The notes: generated by a model not told the origin, from the sequence alone. A stretch of 56,764 nucleotides of DNA from Pseudolactococcus laudensis (GCF_013449735.1 NZ_JACBNY010000014.1:1-56764), one strand, 5' to 3'; shown: positions 37,756 through 47,824, numbered from the stretch's first letter. Numbers and translations are program-made.

Positions 37756-40011
37756 TCATAGTTCAGATCGGATACCTTGTGTTGCTTTGACTAGGTTTTC
37801 TAAACTAGCTTTGACTTCTGTGACACCACGTGTTTTAAGACCGCAGTCTGGATTAATCCAGAGTTTTTCTGCTGGCACTTTTGTGAGGATACGTCGAATC
37901 ACGTCTTGAATTTCTTCAACAGAAGGGATACGTGGGCTGTGGATATCATAAACACCAGGACCATTTTGTGTTCTGAAACCATTGGCCTGAAGGGCGTCAA
38001 GGATAGATAAATCGCTACGGCTAGCCTCAAAAGAGATAACATCCGCATCCATGGCATCGATAGCTGGGATGATGTCGGTAAATTCTGAATAGCACATATG
38101 AGTGTGAATTTGCGTTCCAGGCGCGACTTTAGCATGAACGAGGCGGAAGGCTGGAATCGCCCAATCGAGATATTCGCTATTCCAATCGGTTTGGCGCAAA
38201 GGTAACTTTTCTCGAAGTGCCGCTTCATCTATTTGGATGATTTTGATGCCATTTTGCTCTAAATCAAGTACTTCTTCTTGAATCGCTAAGGCTATCTGCA
38301 AGGTTGAGGCTTTGAGTGAAATATCTTCTCGTGGAAATGACCAATTGAGAATGGTCACTGGACCTGTTAACATACCTTTGAGCGGTTTATCTGTCAAACT
38401 CTGAGCATAGACTGCATCTTCAACTGTAAGAGATTGAACGCGAGCAATGTCTCCCCAAACAATCGGCGGTTTCACACAACGGGTGCCGTAAGATTGAACC
38501 CAGGCATTTTTAGTAAAGACATATCCGTCAAGTTTTTCTCCGAAATATTCAACCATGTCATTGCGCTCAAACTCACCATGAACTAGAATATCAAAACCAA
38601 CTTGCTCTTGCCATTTTATCCAGTCTTTAGTTTTTTCTTGATTAAAGGTATCGTATTCAGCTTTGGTAATCTCACCTCGTTTGAAATTTAAGCGATTTTT
38701 ACGAACATCTGCTGTTTGTGGAAAAGAGCCAATTGTTGTCGTTGGTAATTTGGGCAATTCAAAAATGTCTTTTTGAACACGCTCACGAGTTGCAAAGGTT
38801 GGCGTTCTAGTGAAATCAGCATCTGTTAAGGCAGCTACTTTAGCTTGAACGACTTGATTGCCTTGGTATCGTTGCGCTGCGAATAAAACTTGATTAGCTG
38901 TTAAACTCTCCCCTTGACCATGGTTGAAAATATCATTTAGGTCTTTGAGCTCCACCAACTTTTCTTCTGCAAAGGCAAAATATCGTAAGATATCTTGAGG
39001 TAATTCGAGTTCAGCAGTAACGGTATAGGGGACATGCTGCAGACTACATGATGTGCCAATAATAAGTGACGCTTCAGGCAGTGTCTTTAAGATATCAAGC
39101 GTTTTCTGATAATCATTTCGCCAGATATTTTTACCATTCACAACTCCTGCGAATAGCTTTTTATCTGTCGGAAAGCCATGTGTCTCTATCAGTTCAGCTG
39201 TCTTTCGCCCTTCGACAAAATCAAGTCCAATGCCATCAACATCAAGTTGGATTAGGTCAGTATAAATATCACGCACATCACCAAAATAAGTTTGGAGCAA
39301 AATTTTGACCGTCTGTTTTTGAGGTAATAGGGCAGCATAAATGGCTTTAAACAAGCAAATGTCTTCAGTTGTGAGGTCAAAAACAAGCGCTGGCTCATCT
39401 AGTTGGAGCCAATCAACTTTTTCTGTCACAAGCAGCGATAAAATCTCAACATAAGCCCTAACCAACTCATCCTGCACATCAGAAATTTGCGTTTGACCTG
39501 TGAAACGAATCAATTTCAAAAGTGTAAAAGGCCCGATTAAAACTGGTTTTGTCGTAATACCAAGCGCTAGTGCTTCGCGATACTCAGACAATAATTTCGT
39601 CAAGTCAAGTTGAATTGTCGTCCCATCATCAAACTCAGGCACCATGTAATGGTAGTTGGTATTAAACCATTTTTTCATGGCTAACGCCTTAACATCCCCC
39701 GCCTCAGACTGGTGGCCGCGTGCTGCCGCAAAATATTTTTCTAGCGGCGAAACAGCCAAGTTCTGATAACGCTTTGGGACAATGTTGAGAGCAAATGCAG
39801 TATCTAGTGTTGTGTCATAAAAGGAAAAGTCATTGGATGCAATAAAATCGATACCCGCTGCTGCTTGTTTTTTCCAGTTGACTTTGCGTTGCTCGGCAGC
39901 TACTGCTTGCAAATCCGCTTCTGATAATTCTTGTCTAAAAAATTTCTCGGTCGCAAATTTCAATTCACGATGAGCGCCAATCCGTGGATAGCCAATAATT
40001 GATGTTGTCAT
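37756..40011 (-). CDS. metE: Cobalamin-independent methionine synthase
   Basis: Transfers a methyl group from 5-methyl-tetrahydrofolate-triglutamate to homocysteine. It is full length at 751 residues, with both TIM-barrel halves. The start [15 protein letters not shown] is conserved, and the zinc ligands are in the C-terminal half: HTHMCYSEF (His/Cys), a Glu in [13 protein letters not shown] and the Cys in [16 protein letters not shown] precedes the ATG. Two Met-boxes lie upstream. Confidence 0.97.
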   Translation of the reverse strand: MTTSIIGYPRIGAHRELKFATEKFFRQELSEADLQAVAAEQRKVNWKKQAAAGIDFIASNDFSFYDTTLDTAFALNIVPKRYQNLAVSPLEKYFAAARGHQSEAGDVKALAMKKWFNTNYHYMVPEFDDGTTIQLDLTKLLSEYREALALGITTKPVLIGPFTLLKLIRFTGQTQISDVQDELVRAYVEILSLLVTEKVDWLQLDEPALVFDLTTEDICLFKAIYAALLPQKQTVKILLQTYFGDVRDIYTDLIQLDVDGIGLDFVEGRKTAELIETHGFPTDKKLFAGVVNGKNIWRNDYQKTLDILKTLPEASLIIGTSCSLQHVPYTVTAELELPQDILRYFAFAEEKLVELKDLNDIFNHGQGESLTANQVLFAAQRYQGNQVVQAKVAALTDADFTRTPTFATRERVQKDIFELPKLPTTTIGSFPQTADVRKNRLNFKRGEITKAEYDTFNQEKTKDWIKWQEQVGFDILVHGEFERNDMVEYFGEKLDGYVFTKNAWVQSYGTRCVKPPIVWGDIARVQSLTVEDAVYAQSLTDKPLKGMLTGPVTILNWSFPREDISLKASTLQIALAIQEEVLDLEQNGIKIIQIDEAALREKLPLRQTDWNSEYLDWAIPAFRLVHAKVAPGTQIHTHMCYSEFTDIIPAIDAMDADVISFEASRSDLSILDALQANGFRTQNGPGVYDIHSPRIPSVEEIQDVIRRILTKVPAEKLWINPDCGLKTRGVTEVKASLENLVKATQGIRSEL

Positions 40012-40047
40012 AGAATTCCCCTTTAGGTTTTATTTTTAATATGACTC

Positions 40048-40076
40048 ATTCTAACACCTCCTGATATAGTTGTAAA
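40048..40076 (-). promoter_or_regulatory. metE promoter
   Basis: On the minus strand TTTACA (40071-40076) and TAGAAT (40048-40053) are 17 bp apart. The -35 lies inside the proximal degenerate Met-box (40065-40081, TATAGTTGTAAAATATA). Confidence 0.55.
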
Positions 40077-40098
40077 ATATATAAAAACAGCTATTTGA

Positions 40099-40115
40099 TA
40101 TAGTTTTAAGTTATA
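40099..40115. promoter_or_regulatory. Met-box upstream of metE
   Basis: TATAGTTTTAAGTTATA is a near-palindromic match to TATAGTTTnAAACTATA. It is centred about 67 bp before the predicted metE start point, matching the geometry at the MetE-like gene (16796). Confidence 0.75.
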
Positions 40116-40144
40116 ACAAAAACCTCTAACTCAAGTTAGAGGTT
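40116..40144 (-). terminator. Terminator of the thrE-type exporter genes
   Basis: A 10-bp stem (AACCTCTAAC with GTTAGAGGTT) overlaps the stop codon of the small exporter gene, followed by five Ts in the minus direction. Confidence 0.75.
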
Positions 40145-40616
40145 TAATTGCACGTAAACGATTAATAATTTCAGCTATCCAGAATCCGATAACAATAGCC
40201 CCAGCAATGATAACCAGAAGTTCAAAATTTTGTCCAGCTACCTCACGATTGCCTACAACTAAATTCCTAACCACTTGATAAGCTTGGGCTCCTGGCACTA
40301 AAGGAAAAATCCCTGGAATGTTATAAATTAAGACTGGTACTTTTTGAGCACGACTCATACTTAAACTCATCACACCAATCATGGCACTTGCTAGCATGGT
40401 ACCTAGCACAATCCGCCAATTCTTATCTAAAAGATTCTGAGTCAAAACAAACACCAACTCATAAATCAACCAAGCAGAGGCACCAACAATCCCCGCACGA
40501 TTTAAAGTTCTTCTAGGAATATTGAGCATGATACCAAAAGCAAAAACACTGATATAAGCCAAAATAGTTTGACCGACCAGATTTAGAAAAATAACCACGA
40601 CGATTTCTCCTTCCAA
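40131..40616 (-). CDS. ThrE-type exporter, small subunit (YjjB-like)
   Basis: A 161-residue membrane protein of the ThrE_2/YjjB type with about four or five hydrophobic segments and the conserved IPGIFPLVPGAQAY motif. With the larger protein encoded directly upstream it probably forms a split version of the threonine/serine exporter ThrE. The start directly follows the stop of the large-subunit gene, so translation is coupled. Confidence 0.85.
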   Translation of the reverse strand: MEGEIVVVIFLNLVGQTILAYISVFAFGIMLNIPRRTLNRAGIVGASAWLIYELVFVLTQNLLDKNWRIVLGTMLASAMIGVMSLSMSRAQKVPVLIYNIPGIFPLVPGAQAYQVVRNLVVGNREVAGQNFELLVIIAGAIVIGFWIAEIINRLRAIKPLT

Positions 40617-41426
40617 TCAGTAGAAAAATGAGAGCAAAGCAATGCCTAAACCAACTGATGCTGCGGATAACAGCGCTTCAATAATCCGTCCTTGTCCTGA
40701 AATAAAATTACCAGCCATGATTTCTCGAACAGCATTAGTCAGTGCAACACCCGGAACAAAAGGCATGACAGCGCCCACAATCACAATATCTGGGTCAAAT
40801 GGCGACTTAAAAAGATGTGAACTCACTAACATCATCAAAGAAATCAACACACTTGCAACAAATAAGGCAAAATATCGCATATTAAAGCGATTTCGAATCA
40901 TCAAATAAATCGTATAAGCAAGACAACTCGTTATAGCAGTCAAAAAAAGATTAATTGGCGCCGCCGATTTTGTCAGCATAATCATTAAAGGCACTGACAC
41001 GGATGTCGCACCTAAAATTTGCAGCCAAACTGGGAAAGTCGGAATGGTCTCATCAATTTTTTCAAGCCTTTCATGAAAATCTGCCAGCGTAAGTTGGTGC
41101 GCCGTAAATTTTCGAGTTAAATCATTGACCGCTACGATTTTTTCCATATCCATCGTCTGAGTTCTCGGCGGAATGGTCCGCATTTGTGTCAACCCTTGCG
41201 TTGGAAAACTGACTGTAATAGCATTCAAAAGCGCATAAACCTGCAACCTTTCAATACCAGCAGCTCGTCCAATCCGTAAAATCACATCTTCCACACGCGT
41301 AATTTCAGACCCATTAGCCATAAGAATTTCACCCGCTAAAAGACAGGCATCCATCAGAAGATGCGCTTCTGAAATATGTGGCGCCAAGGCCTCATCGTTT
41401 AATTTCGTCGTTACACTATCCATCAT
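40617..41426 (-). CDS. ThrE-type exporter, large subunit (YjjP-like)
   Basis: A 269-residue member of the ThrE/YjjP family. A soluble N-terminal part with LLMDACLLAGEILMANGSEITRVED is followed by about five membrane segments with the VMPFVPGVALTNAVRE motif. The start is set at 41426 (MMDSVTTK, behind GGGGAT). A longer reading from 41495 would run through the thyA terminator hairpin and is rejected. YjjP/YjjB pairs are linked to succinate or amino-acid export; the substrate here is not certain. Confidence 0.85.
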   Translation of the reverse strand: MMDSVTTKLNDEALAPHISEAHLLMDACLLAGEILMANGSEITRVEDVILRIGRAAGIERLQVYALLNAITVSFPTQGLTQMRTIPPRTQTMDMEKIVAVNDLTRKFTAHQLTLADFHERLEKIDETIPTFPVWLQILGATSVSVPLMIMLTKSAAPINLFLTAITSCLAYTIYLMIRNRFNMRYFALFVASVLISLMMLVSSHLFKSPFDPDIVIVGAVMPFVPGVALTNAVREIMAGNFISGQGRIIEALLSAASVGLGIALLSFFY

Positions 41427-41455
41427 AAGCAGCTTATCCCCAGTAAAATTTTCAA

Positions 41456-41480
41456 GAAAAAGCACGTTGAACAACGTGCT
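41456..41480 (-). terminator. thyA terminator
   Basis: An 8-bp stem AGCACGTT/AACGTGCT (41461-41480) with a GAAC loop and five Ts in the minus direction. Confidence 0.8.
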
Positions 41481-41486
41481 CAAATC

Positions 41487-41555
41487 ACGACTCAAAATGT
41501 CGTATTAGAATTGACAACGATTGGGTTCGATTCCCCTTTTGCTCATCAAGTATTG
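41487..41555 (+). other. Degenerate tRNA-Leu(CAA)-like 3' half
   Basis: The plus strand holds an anticodon-arm-like ACGACTCAAAATGTCGT (41487-41503), a 19-nt spacer and the T-arm-like GGGTTCGATTCCC (41523-41535), then CTTTTGCTCATCA. CTCAAAA is the usual anticodon loop of tRNA-Leu(CAA). No 5' half is found and the anticodon stem is out of register, so it is not a working tRNA. It could be an attachment-site scar left by an integrated element. Confidence 0.45.
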
Positions 41556-41568
41556 ACTAATAAACAGC

Positions 41569-42408
41569 TTAAATCGCCAAATCAAATGTCAATTGTGGTT
41601 TAACAGGCTCGTAATCGACCAATTCAAAATCTTCAGGCTTGATATCAAAGAAATTCGTACCATCAGGAACATTCAGTTTGAGTATTGGATTTTTCTCAGA
41701 AGGTGTTCGTGATAATAATTCTTTGGCATTATCAAACTGATTATCATAAATATGCAAATTATTGACAAAGTAGAAAAACTTGCCGATTTTCCAGCCGAAA
41801 TGTTTGGCAATCATCATCTGCAAAGCCACATATTGCATGGCATTGATATGGTGAGCAACTAACATGTCATTACTACGTTGTGTCAGCGTCGCATCTAAGA
41901 ACATTTCATCACCAACACGACGAACATCAAACATAGTCATGAAAGCACATGGCAACAACCCTTCCGATGCCTCAAAGTCAGCATATTGCCACAAATTAAT
42001 GATGTTACGACGATTCCAGGGATTTTTAGTCAAACCATCTAATAGTTTACCCATGATATTGTGTTTTTTAACCGTCGCGCCATAGCGCAATCCGATATTA
42101 CCAGAATCCCCAACTTCCCACTCATTCCAGTACTTCACACCATATTTATCTTCGAGAACATCAAGATCACTTGTCTGCTCCTGATAAATCCAAAGTAGCT
42201 CTTTAATCGCTGACTTAATGGCAATCGGGCGCAACGTCGTAATCGGAAATTCACCCTTGCTAAAGTCATACTCAGCAAAAGCACCCGTGATATACTTAGA
42301 GTTTGCGGTTACGCCACTTTTATATTTAGGACGCGCGTTCTCACTCCAGACACCATTTTCTAAAATGTTGTTGATGTTATCAATAAAAATTTTATCTGCT
42401 TTTCTCAT
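41569..42408 (-). CDS. thyA: Thymidylate synthase
   Basis: Methylates dUMP to dTMP with methylene-tetrahydrofolate. It has 279 residues like the lactococcal enzyme. The active-site Cys is Cys154 in [11 protein letters not shown], and the substrate-site motifs [11 protein letters not shown] and NNLHIYDNQ follow. The ATG at 42408 has no ribosome site in position; TGA-TAAAAT ends 6 nt upstream, suggesting a leaderless mRNA. It is followed by a tRNA-like remnant and a terminator. Confidence 0.95.
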   Translation of the reverse strand: MRKADKIFIDNINNILENGVWSENARPKYKSGVTANSKYITGAFAEYDFSKGEFPITTLRPIAIKSAIKELLWIYQEQTSDLDVLEDKYGVKYWNEWEVGDSGNIGLRYGATVKKHNIMGKLLDGLTKNPWNRRNIINLWQYADFEASEGLLPCAFMTMFDVRRVGDEMFLDATLTQRSNDMLVAHHINAMQYVALQMMIAKHFGWKIGKFFYFVNNLHIYDNQFDNAKELLSRTPSEKNPILKLNVPDGTNFFDIKPEDFELVDYEPVKPQLTFDLAI

Positions 42409-42414
42409 AGGCTT

Positions 42415-42423
42415 ATTTTATCA
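42415..42423 (-). promoter_or_regulatory. thyA extended -10 promoter, predicted leaderless
   Basis: On the minus strand TGA-TAAAAT is followed after 6 nt (AAGCCT) by the thyA ATG. A GAGGAAA stretch lies too far upstream to act as a ribosome site. Confidence 0.6.
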
Positions 42424-42543
42424 TTTCCTCATAATTTTTGCCAGTGACCGACCTCGGGCAAGATAGCTTGCGTCCAACATTTCTTTCGATTTTCACCATA
42501 TACAAGGGTTAATCAGAAGAAAAATCATTTTTAAAAAACTAAG

Positions 42544-44430
42544 TTAAAACTCTGATAAATACTCGTAACGTTCATATTTGGCTAATAAATCAGCGTTTTT
42601 GTCATCTAGTCTTGCTTGTAATTCACCTAGTTTTGTGAAGTCTGCACCATTTTCAGCCATTTCGTCCTCGATGTTTGCGATATCGGCTTCTAACGTAGCA
42701 ATGTCATCTTCAATGGTTGCCCACTCTTGTTTTTCAGCATATGACATCCGACGTTTCTCAAGATTTTTCTCTTTAACGACCGGCTTGGTTTCAGTCTTTG
42801 CGACAATTTTTTCGTCGTTTAGCTTATCAGCCAAATAATCTGAGTAAAGTTTGTGAACTTCGGTAACCGTTCCTTTATCAAATACCAGTAATTTTTTTGC
42901 AACTTTATCCAAGAAATAACGGTCATGGCTGACTGTGATAACAACGCCCTGATAATGCTGGATGAAATTTTCAAGGACTGTTAAAGTCGCAATATCGAGG
43001 TCATTTGTCGGCTCATCTAACAGCAAAACATTAGGCTGTTGAAGTAAGATTTTCAACAGATATAAGCGTTTTTTCTCACCACCTGATAATTTTTCAATCA
43101 AGGTACCATGTGTGGTGCGTGGAAAAAGAAATTGTTCCAGTAAATTGACCACTGAAATCGACTCGCCAGACGATGTTTGGGCATTATCTGCAACTTCTTG
43201 CAAGAAATTAATCACACGTTTAGATTCATCCAGTCCGCGAATTTGTTGAGAAAAATAGCCGATTTTAATCGTTTCACCAATCTCAACAAGACCTGAATCT
43301 GGAACTAAATCGCCACTGATGAGATTGAGCAAAGTAGACTTACCCGTTCCGTTATTACCAACGATACCGATTCTATCCGTATTTTGAACGAGCAGATTAA
43401 AATCTTTTAGGATCACCTTATCAGCATCGTAAGCAAAGTTAACATGATTGAAATTGATAACTTTTTTACCGATACGAGAAGTGGCGACATTGATTGATAA
43501 ATCATCTGATGTTGTCACACTTTGAACATCTTTTTTGATGTCCTCAAAACGGTCAATCCTTGCCTGTTGCTTGGTTGCCCGAGCTTGTGGTGATTTGCGA
43601 ATCCATGCAAGTTCTTGCTTGTAGAGTTGTTTATTCTTATGCTGTTGGGCTGATTCACGTTCATCATTTTCAGCTTTTTGCTGCAAATAATCCTGATAAT
43701 TGCCTTGGTACTCAATCAAATTGCCATTATCTAACTCAAAAATACGGGTTGCAAGATTGTCCAAGAAATACCGGTCATGTGTAATAAATAAAACAGACTG
43801 TCGCGAATTTTTAAGATAATTTTCCAACCAAGCAATTGTATCAACATCCAAATGGTTTGTTGGTTCATCTAATAACAACAAGTCTGCCGGATTTAGCAAG
43901 GCTTGTGCTAATTGAACACGACGTTTTTGACCGCCAGATAGATTTTTTATCTGTGCTGTCAAATCTGGTAATTTTAATTTTGATAGAACTGTTTTGACCT
44001 GGTTTTCAACCTCCCAAACCTCTATCGCAGTCATCTGTGCTTCAACTTTGCTGAGATTTTCTTGTAATTTGACGTTCATCGCATCTTGCGTCAACTCAAT
44101 TAAAGCTTGTTCATAGCGTTTTATAGCTTGCATTTGTGGTAACTCATCGGATAAAATCGCATCCATAATAGAAAGGTTACCGTCAAACTGTGGGTCTTGT
44201 GTCAAATATTCGATTTTAAAATCATTACGGCCAAAAAACGGTGAATTATCACCGTCAAAGCCCAACTTTCCTGAAATCACATCCAGTAATGTTGTTTTAC
44301 CTGTGCCATTCACGCCAATTAGGCCAATCCTATCTAAAGGATGAATGATAAAATTAAGCTGTGAAAAAACGGTTTTATCGCCAACAGATTTAGTTAGATT
44401 TTCGACACGAAAATCAGTCATTGTCGCCAT
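42544..44430 (-). CDS. ABC-F ATPase (Uup/EttA-type)
   Basis: A 628-residue ribosome-associated ABC-F protein with two nucleotide-binding domains and no membrane segments. The Walker A motifs are GVNGTGKTT and GNNGTGKST, and the signatures LSGGQKRR and LSGGEKKR. The linker between domains is basic. The C-terminal 90 or so residues form a Glu/Asp/Lys-rich coiled coil, as in Uup. The start at 44430 follows GAAGGAG. It follows cca on the same strand, separated by repeat copy R2. Confidence 0.92.
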   Translation of the reverse strand: MATMTDFRVENLTKSVGDKTVFSQLNFIIHPLDRIGLIGVNGTGKTTLLDVISGKLGFDGDNSPFFGRNDFKIEYLTQDPQFDGNLSIMDAILSDELPQMQAIKRYEQALIELTQDAMNVKLQENLSKVEAQMTAIEVWEVENQVKTVLSKLKLPDLTAQIKNLSGGQKRRVQLAQALLNPADLLLLDEPTNHLDVDTIAWLENYLKNSRQSVLFITHDRYFLDNLATRIFELDNGNLIEYQGNYQDYLQQKAENDERESAQQHKNKQLYKQELAWIRKSPQARATKQQARIDRFEDIKKDVQSVTTSDDLSINVATSRIGKKVINFNHVNFAYDADKVILKDFNLLVQNTDRIGIVGNNGTGKSTLLNLISGDLVPDSGLVEIGETIKIGYFSQQIRGLDESKRVINFLQEVADNAQTSSGESISVVNLLEQFLFPRTTHGTLIEKLSGGEKKRLYLLKILLQQPNVLLLDEPTNDLDIATLTVLENFIQHYQGVVITVSHDRYFLDKVAKKLLVFDKGTVTEVHKLYSDYLADKLNDEKIVAKTETKPVVKEKNLEKRRMSYAEKQEWATIEDDIATLEADIANIEDEMAENGADFTKLGELQARLDDKNADLLAKYERYEYLSEF

Positions 44431-44438
44431 GATTACTC

Positions 44439-44533
44439 CTTCTGGGATTTCACTTTGTGAAATCTTGAAACTTAACCTACACTTATGCGTCGTCCAAGTG
44501 GGGTCATTGCGAAATTAAAGTTCGCGTAAAGTC
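44439..44533 (-). repeat. Structured intergenic repeat, copy R2
   Basis: A 95-bp copy read on minus, from GACTTT inside the end of cca to AGAAG at the ABC-F ribosome site. The outer stem is UGACC/GGUUA (G-U pair), the inner stem CACUU/AAGUG is perfect, then AGTTTCAAG and the GATTTCA/TGAAATC hairpin. The stem changes relative to R1 and R3 keep pairing. Confidence 0.75.
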
Positions 44534-45720
44534 TTTTTTACATAATTAAAAATATGTTGTGGTGTATTTTGTAAGTGTCCTTTGACTATTTCAAGCTCGA
44601 TTTGGTGGAACAGTTGACCAATTTGTGGCCCTGGTTGGATACCAAATTCTGTCATGATTTGACCTGCTGATACTGCAATTTCTTTCTTATTTCTGATTTG
44701 CAATTGCGCATCAAGTGCTGAGATTTGCTCAAAATTCGTCTCTAAATTTTGCGCAGCAAACATTTCTTCGACTAAAGTCAGACTTGATTTTCCAAGATTG
44801 TAAAGGTCCTCGGATGAAAAATCACCTTTCAGGCGCTTGTCATAGGCCGTCAAAAATTTTGATACAGCGGTGGAGAATTCTCGCGAGACTTTCCATTTTT
44901 TGAGTAGAAATTTCCCATCAGAATAGCCGAGTTGGTGAGCAAGGTAGCCCCAAGCTTGGACTGCAGTTGTAAATTTAAAATCTGAAGGAAGTGCTAATAG
45001 GTGAGTTAAGGCAGTTTTATCCGAAAATCCTGGTAAATAGGGATAGGCTTCTATGGCTAATAGTTCACGAAATCCTTTTTGCCAGAAATCTGCGGTTAAT
45101 AATTTATCGAGTTCAATGAAAATGCGCTCAATTGATATTTTTGACAAGAGGTGGGCATGGTCTTTCATTGATGCAAAAGTTGTACTTTCTAAGTCGAAAT
45201 TCAAAATAGCCGCAAATCTCAACCCACGCATAATTCGCAAAGCATCTTCGTTAAAACGTTCGGTCGGGTTACCGACTGCACGAAGGATTCGTGCTTCTAA
45301 GTCTGCCAAGCCACCATGTAGGTCAATCACTTCACCATCATCTGCTAGTGCAAAAGCGTTGATAGTGAAATCTCGACGTAATAAATCCTCTGAAAGTTTA
45401 CGAACAAAATTAACATGAGAGGGTCTGCGATAATCTACATACACATCTTCTGTCCGAAAAGTCGTGACTTCATACTCGCCACCTTCCTCCAGGACTAATA
45501 CTGTCCCGTGCTCAATACCAATATCAATCGTGTGTTCAAAAATTTGCTTGGTTTCTGCAGGATAAGCCGAGGTTGCAATGTCAACATCGTGAATGTGACG
45601 ACTCAGTAAAACATCTCGCACACTGCCCCCAACAAAGTAAGCCTCATAGCCAGAATTTCTGATTTTTTGCAAAATCGGCAGAGCTTTTACAAACTCCGCC
45701 GGCATTTTTTCTACTCTCAT
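44515..45720 (-). CDS. cca: CCA tRNA nucleotidyltransferase
   Basis: Adds or repairs the 3' CCA end of tRNAs. The 401-residue class II enzyme has [11 protein letters not shown] near residue 30, the catalytic [15 protein letters not shown] and [15 protein letters not shown]. It overlaps dapB by 4 nt. Its last residues (KKTLREL) and stop codon lie within repeat copy R2. Confidence 0.95.
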   Translation of the reverse strand: MRVEKMPAEFVKALPILQKIRNSGYEAYFVGGSVRDVLLSRHIHDVDIATSAYPAETKQIFEHTIDIGIEHGTVLVLEEGGEYEVTTFRTEDVYVDYRRPSHVNFVRKLSEDLLRRDFTINAFALADDGEVIDLHGGLADLEARILRAVGNPTERFNEDALRIMRGLRFAAILNFDLESTTFASMKDHAHLLSKISIERIFIELDKLLTADFWQKGFRELLAIEAYPYLPGFSDKTALTHLLALPSDFKFTTAVQAWGYLAHQLGYSDGKFLLKKWKVSREFSTAVSKFLTAYDKRLKGDFSSEDLYNLGKSSLTLVEEMFAAQNLETNFEQISALDAQLQIRNKKEIAVSAGQIMTEFGIQPGPQIGQLFHQIELEIVKGHLQNTPQHIFNYVKKTLREL

Positions 45721-46481
45721 AAAAGATGTTCTAATCCATATACTAATGTGTCAATATTGACAACCTTCTTAATTCCCAAGTTAACGCCACCCATAAATGA
45801 AACGCGATCATAGGAATCATGACGTAAGGTCAAGCCTTCTCCCTTGGCGCCAAAAATAACTTCTTGGTGCGCCACAAGGCCTGGCAAGCGAACAGAGTGA
45901 ATGCGCATGCCATCAAATTCTGCACCACGTGCACCTGGTATACTCTCAACTTCATCAGCTGCCCCTTGTTTCTTATAAGTTCGGGTCTCTTTGATCAGTT
46001 CTGCTGTTTTAATAGCTGTGCCTGACGGCGCATCTTTTTTATTATCATGGTGTAACTCGATAATTTCAACATCTGGGAAATATTGCGCTGCTTTTTTAGC
46101 AAATTCCATGACTAAAATTGCGCCAATCGCAAAGTTAGGGGCGATTAAACCACCGACTTTTTTTGATTTTGATAGTGCAATTAATTCTGTAATTTGTGCT
46201 TCTGTAAATCCTGTTGTGCCAACAACTGGGCAAATCTTGTTTTCTAGCGCAAATTTTGTATTATCGTAAGCCACGTCAGGGATAGTAAAATCCACCCACA
46301 CATCCGTAGCAACACTCAATACATCTGCCTTATCGTTAAAAACAGGGACACCTGCCACTTCTTTTTCAGTAGCAAATGGATCAAGTAGAGCTGCTAATTC
46401 AAGTTTAGGATCATTGTTGACCATCTCAACTGCGGTTGACCCCATGCGACCTTTAAAACCAGAAATAATTACTTTAATCAT
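45717..46481 (-). CDS. dapB: 4-hydroxy-tetrahydrodipicolinate reductase
   Basis: NAD(P)H-dependent step of lysine and diaminopimelate synthesis. The cofactor motif GFKGRMGS is at the N-terminus and the catalytic [15 protein letters not shown] lies near residue 155; VGTTGF and NFAIGA are also present. It starts directly after degV and overlaps cca, forming degV-dapB-cca. Confidence 0.96.
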   Translation of the reverse strand: MIKVIISGFKGRMGSTAVEMVNNDPKLELAALLDPFATEKEVAGVPVFNDKADVLSVATDVWVDFTIPDVAYDNTKFALENKICPVVGTTGFTEAQITELIALSKSKKVGGLIAPNFAIGAILVMEFAKKAAQYFPDVEIIELHHDNKKDAPSGTAIKTAELIKETRTYKKQGAADEVESIPGARGAEFDGMRIHSVRLPGLVAHQEVIFGAKGEGLTLRHDSYDRVSFMGGVNLGIKKVVNIDTLVYGLEHLL

Positions 46482-47327
46482 TTATTTTAATTTCGGACTA
46501 ATACCAAATCCGAGTGCTCCTTCCCCTAAGTGCGTCCCAATAACAGCGCCGAATGTCGCAATAGAAACATCAAACCCTTTACTAGTCAATTCCTCTGCAA
46601 CTTCGTGTGCTTTTTCAGGTATATTTGAATGAATCACGTAAACTTTATAGTCTCTATCTTTGGTATTTTCAGCCAAGATTTTATAGAGGCGTTTAAAGGC
46701 TTTCTTACTTGTCCTAATTTTCTCATAGACAACGATTTTACCTTCTTCGTCAAAACGTAAAATTGGTTTGATATTCAAGAGATTGCCAATCATGGCAGCG
46801 CCATTTGACAATCGACCACCCTTAACCAAATGATCTAAATCATCTACAATAATAAATGCTGTTGTTTGATAAATAATTTCAGTTAATTCATTAGTGATAA
46901 AATCAAATGGTGCGTTGGTTTTAATCATGTTATAAGACATTTCGACCATATAGCCTAATGGTGCTGACGTGATTAAAGTATCCGGGAAAAATAATGTCAA
47001 ATCTGGAAACTCATCTTTTAGATATTGAATATTTTGCCAAAATCCTGAAATACCTGACGATAAAAAGAGACCAATGACGTGTGTATAGCCGTCAGCCTGT
47101 AATTTTTCAAGTTGTAAAACCAAATCACTGATGTTAGGCTGACTTGTTTTAGGTAGTGTTTCTGTTGCTGCCATCTTGTCATAAAAGGCTTGGACAGTCA
47201 AATTCTTGCCTTCAATGTAAGTCTCACCAGCGATAAAAACAGGGACATCCAACACGAAAACGTTGGCTTTTTCCTTAATCTCATCACTTAGATAAGCTGA
47301 GCTATCTGTAATAATTGCGGTTTTCAT
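46482..47327 (-). CDS. DegV-family fatty-acid-binding protein
   Basis: A 281-residue DegV/FakB-type protein, which binds fatty acids for phosphorylation by FakA. It starts with ITDSSAYLSD, contains KTSQPNISD, the HVIGLFLSSGISG stretch and a C-terminal IGTHLGEGALGFG, all family motifs. GAGGT precedes the ATG. It is tightly packed between the DUF1149 gene (6 bp) and dapB (0 bp). Confidence 0.92.
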   Translation of the reverse strand: MKTAIITDSSAYLSDEIKEKANVFVLDVPVFIAGETYIEGKNLTVQAFYDKMAATETLPKTSQPNISDLVLQLEKLQADGYTHVIGLFLSSGISGFWQNIQYLKDEFPDLTLFFPDTLITSAPLGYMVEMSYNMIKTNAPFDFITNELTEIIYQTTAFIIVDDLDHLVKGGRLSNGAAMIGNLLNIKPILRFDEEGKIVVYEKIRTSKKAFKRLYKILAENTKDRDYKVYVIHSNIPEKAHEVAEELTSKGFDVSIATFGAVIGTHLGEGALGFGISPKLK

Positions 47328-47333
47328 ATGACC

Positions 47334-47714
47334 TCAAAATTCCAAACTAATGCCTGGTTCGTCCAAGGCAATTTCTGTTACCTCATAAGTTAAGCGTTTG
47401 AGCAAATCAAATAAAGGAGATGCTAATTCTTGCATCTTTTCTTGATCTAATTGCTCTCTATTTTCGATCACTAAATCACGAATATAACTGAGTTGACTGA
47501 TATGACCTGAAATTACTAAGTTCTCAAGGACGATAATAAATGTCAACGCACCACTAATCGCTGTATCAGATTCGCTAATCCCCTCAACATTCTCCACTAA
47601 TTGAAACTGAACATTTAAGTTCGTTTCAGGCGTACCATTCTCTTTTTCCCACTCTAAGTTTCTTGCATCATAGTGAAACTGGTGGACAAATTCTTTTTCG
47701 CGTTCAATATTCAT
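47334..47714 (-). CDS. DUF1149 family protein (SecB-like fold)
   Basis: A 126-residue DUF1149 protein, a family of unknown function common in Streptococcaceae. It begins MNIEREKEFVHQFHYDARN and has the acidic, strand-rich pattern of the family with no membrane segment. TAAGGA precedes the ATG. It follows repeat copy R3 and begins the DUF1149-degV-dapB-cca run. Confidence 0.85.
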   Translation of the reverse strand: MNIEREKEFVHQFHYDARNLEWEKENGTPETNLNVQFQLVENVEGISESDTAISGALTFIIVLENLVISGHISQLSYIRDLVIENREQLDQEKMQELASPLFDLLKRLTYEVTEIALDEPGISLEF

Positions 47715-47728
47715 TTTTAAATTCCTTA

Positions 47729-47824
47729 CTTTCTACGATTTCATTTCATGAAATCTTGAAACTTGACCTACGCTATTGCTCCAGCCAAGCAGAGTCATTC
47801 GCGAACTACTGTCCGCTCAAAGTC
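47729..47824 (-). repeat. Structured intergenic repeat, copy R3
   Basis: A 96-bp copy directly behind R4, read on minus. The outer stem is UGACU/GGUCA, the inner stem UGCU/AGCG with the UAGCG-UAGG linker, then AGTTTCAAG and the GATTTCA/TGAAATC hairpin, ending next to the DUF1149 ribosome site. Unlike R1 and R2 its GACTTT end is not inside a gene. Confidence 0.75.

Noticed and set aside
41427-41495. Upstream extension of the ThrE-like gene
   Set aside because: It would translate through the thyA terminator hairpin; GGGGAT before 41426 gives a better start.
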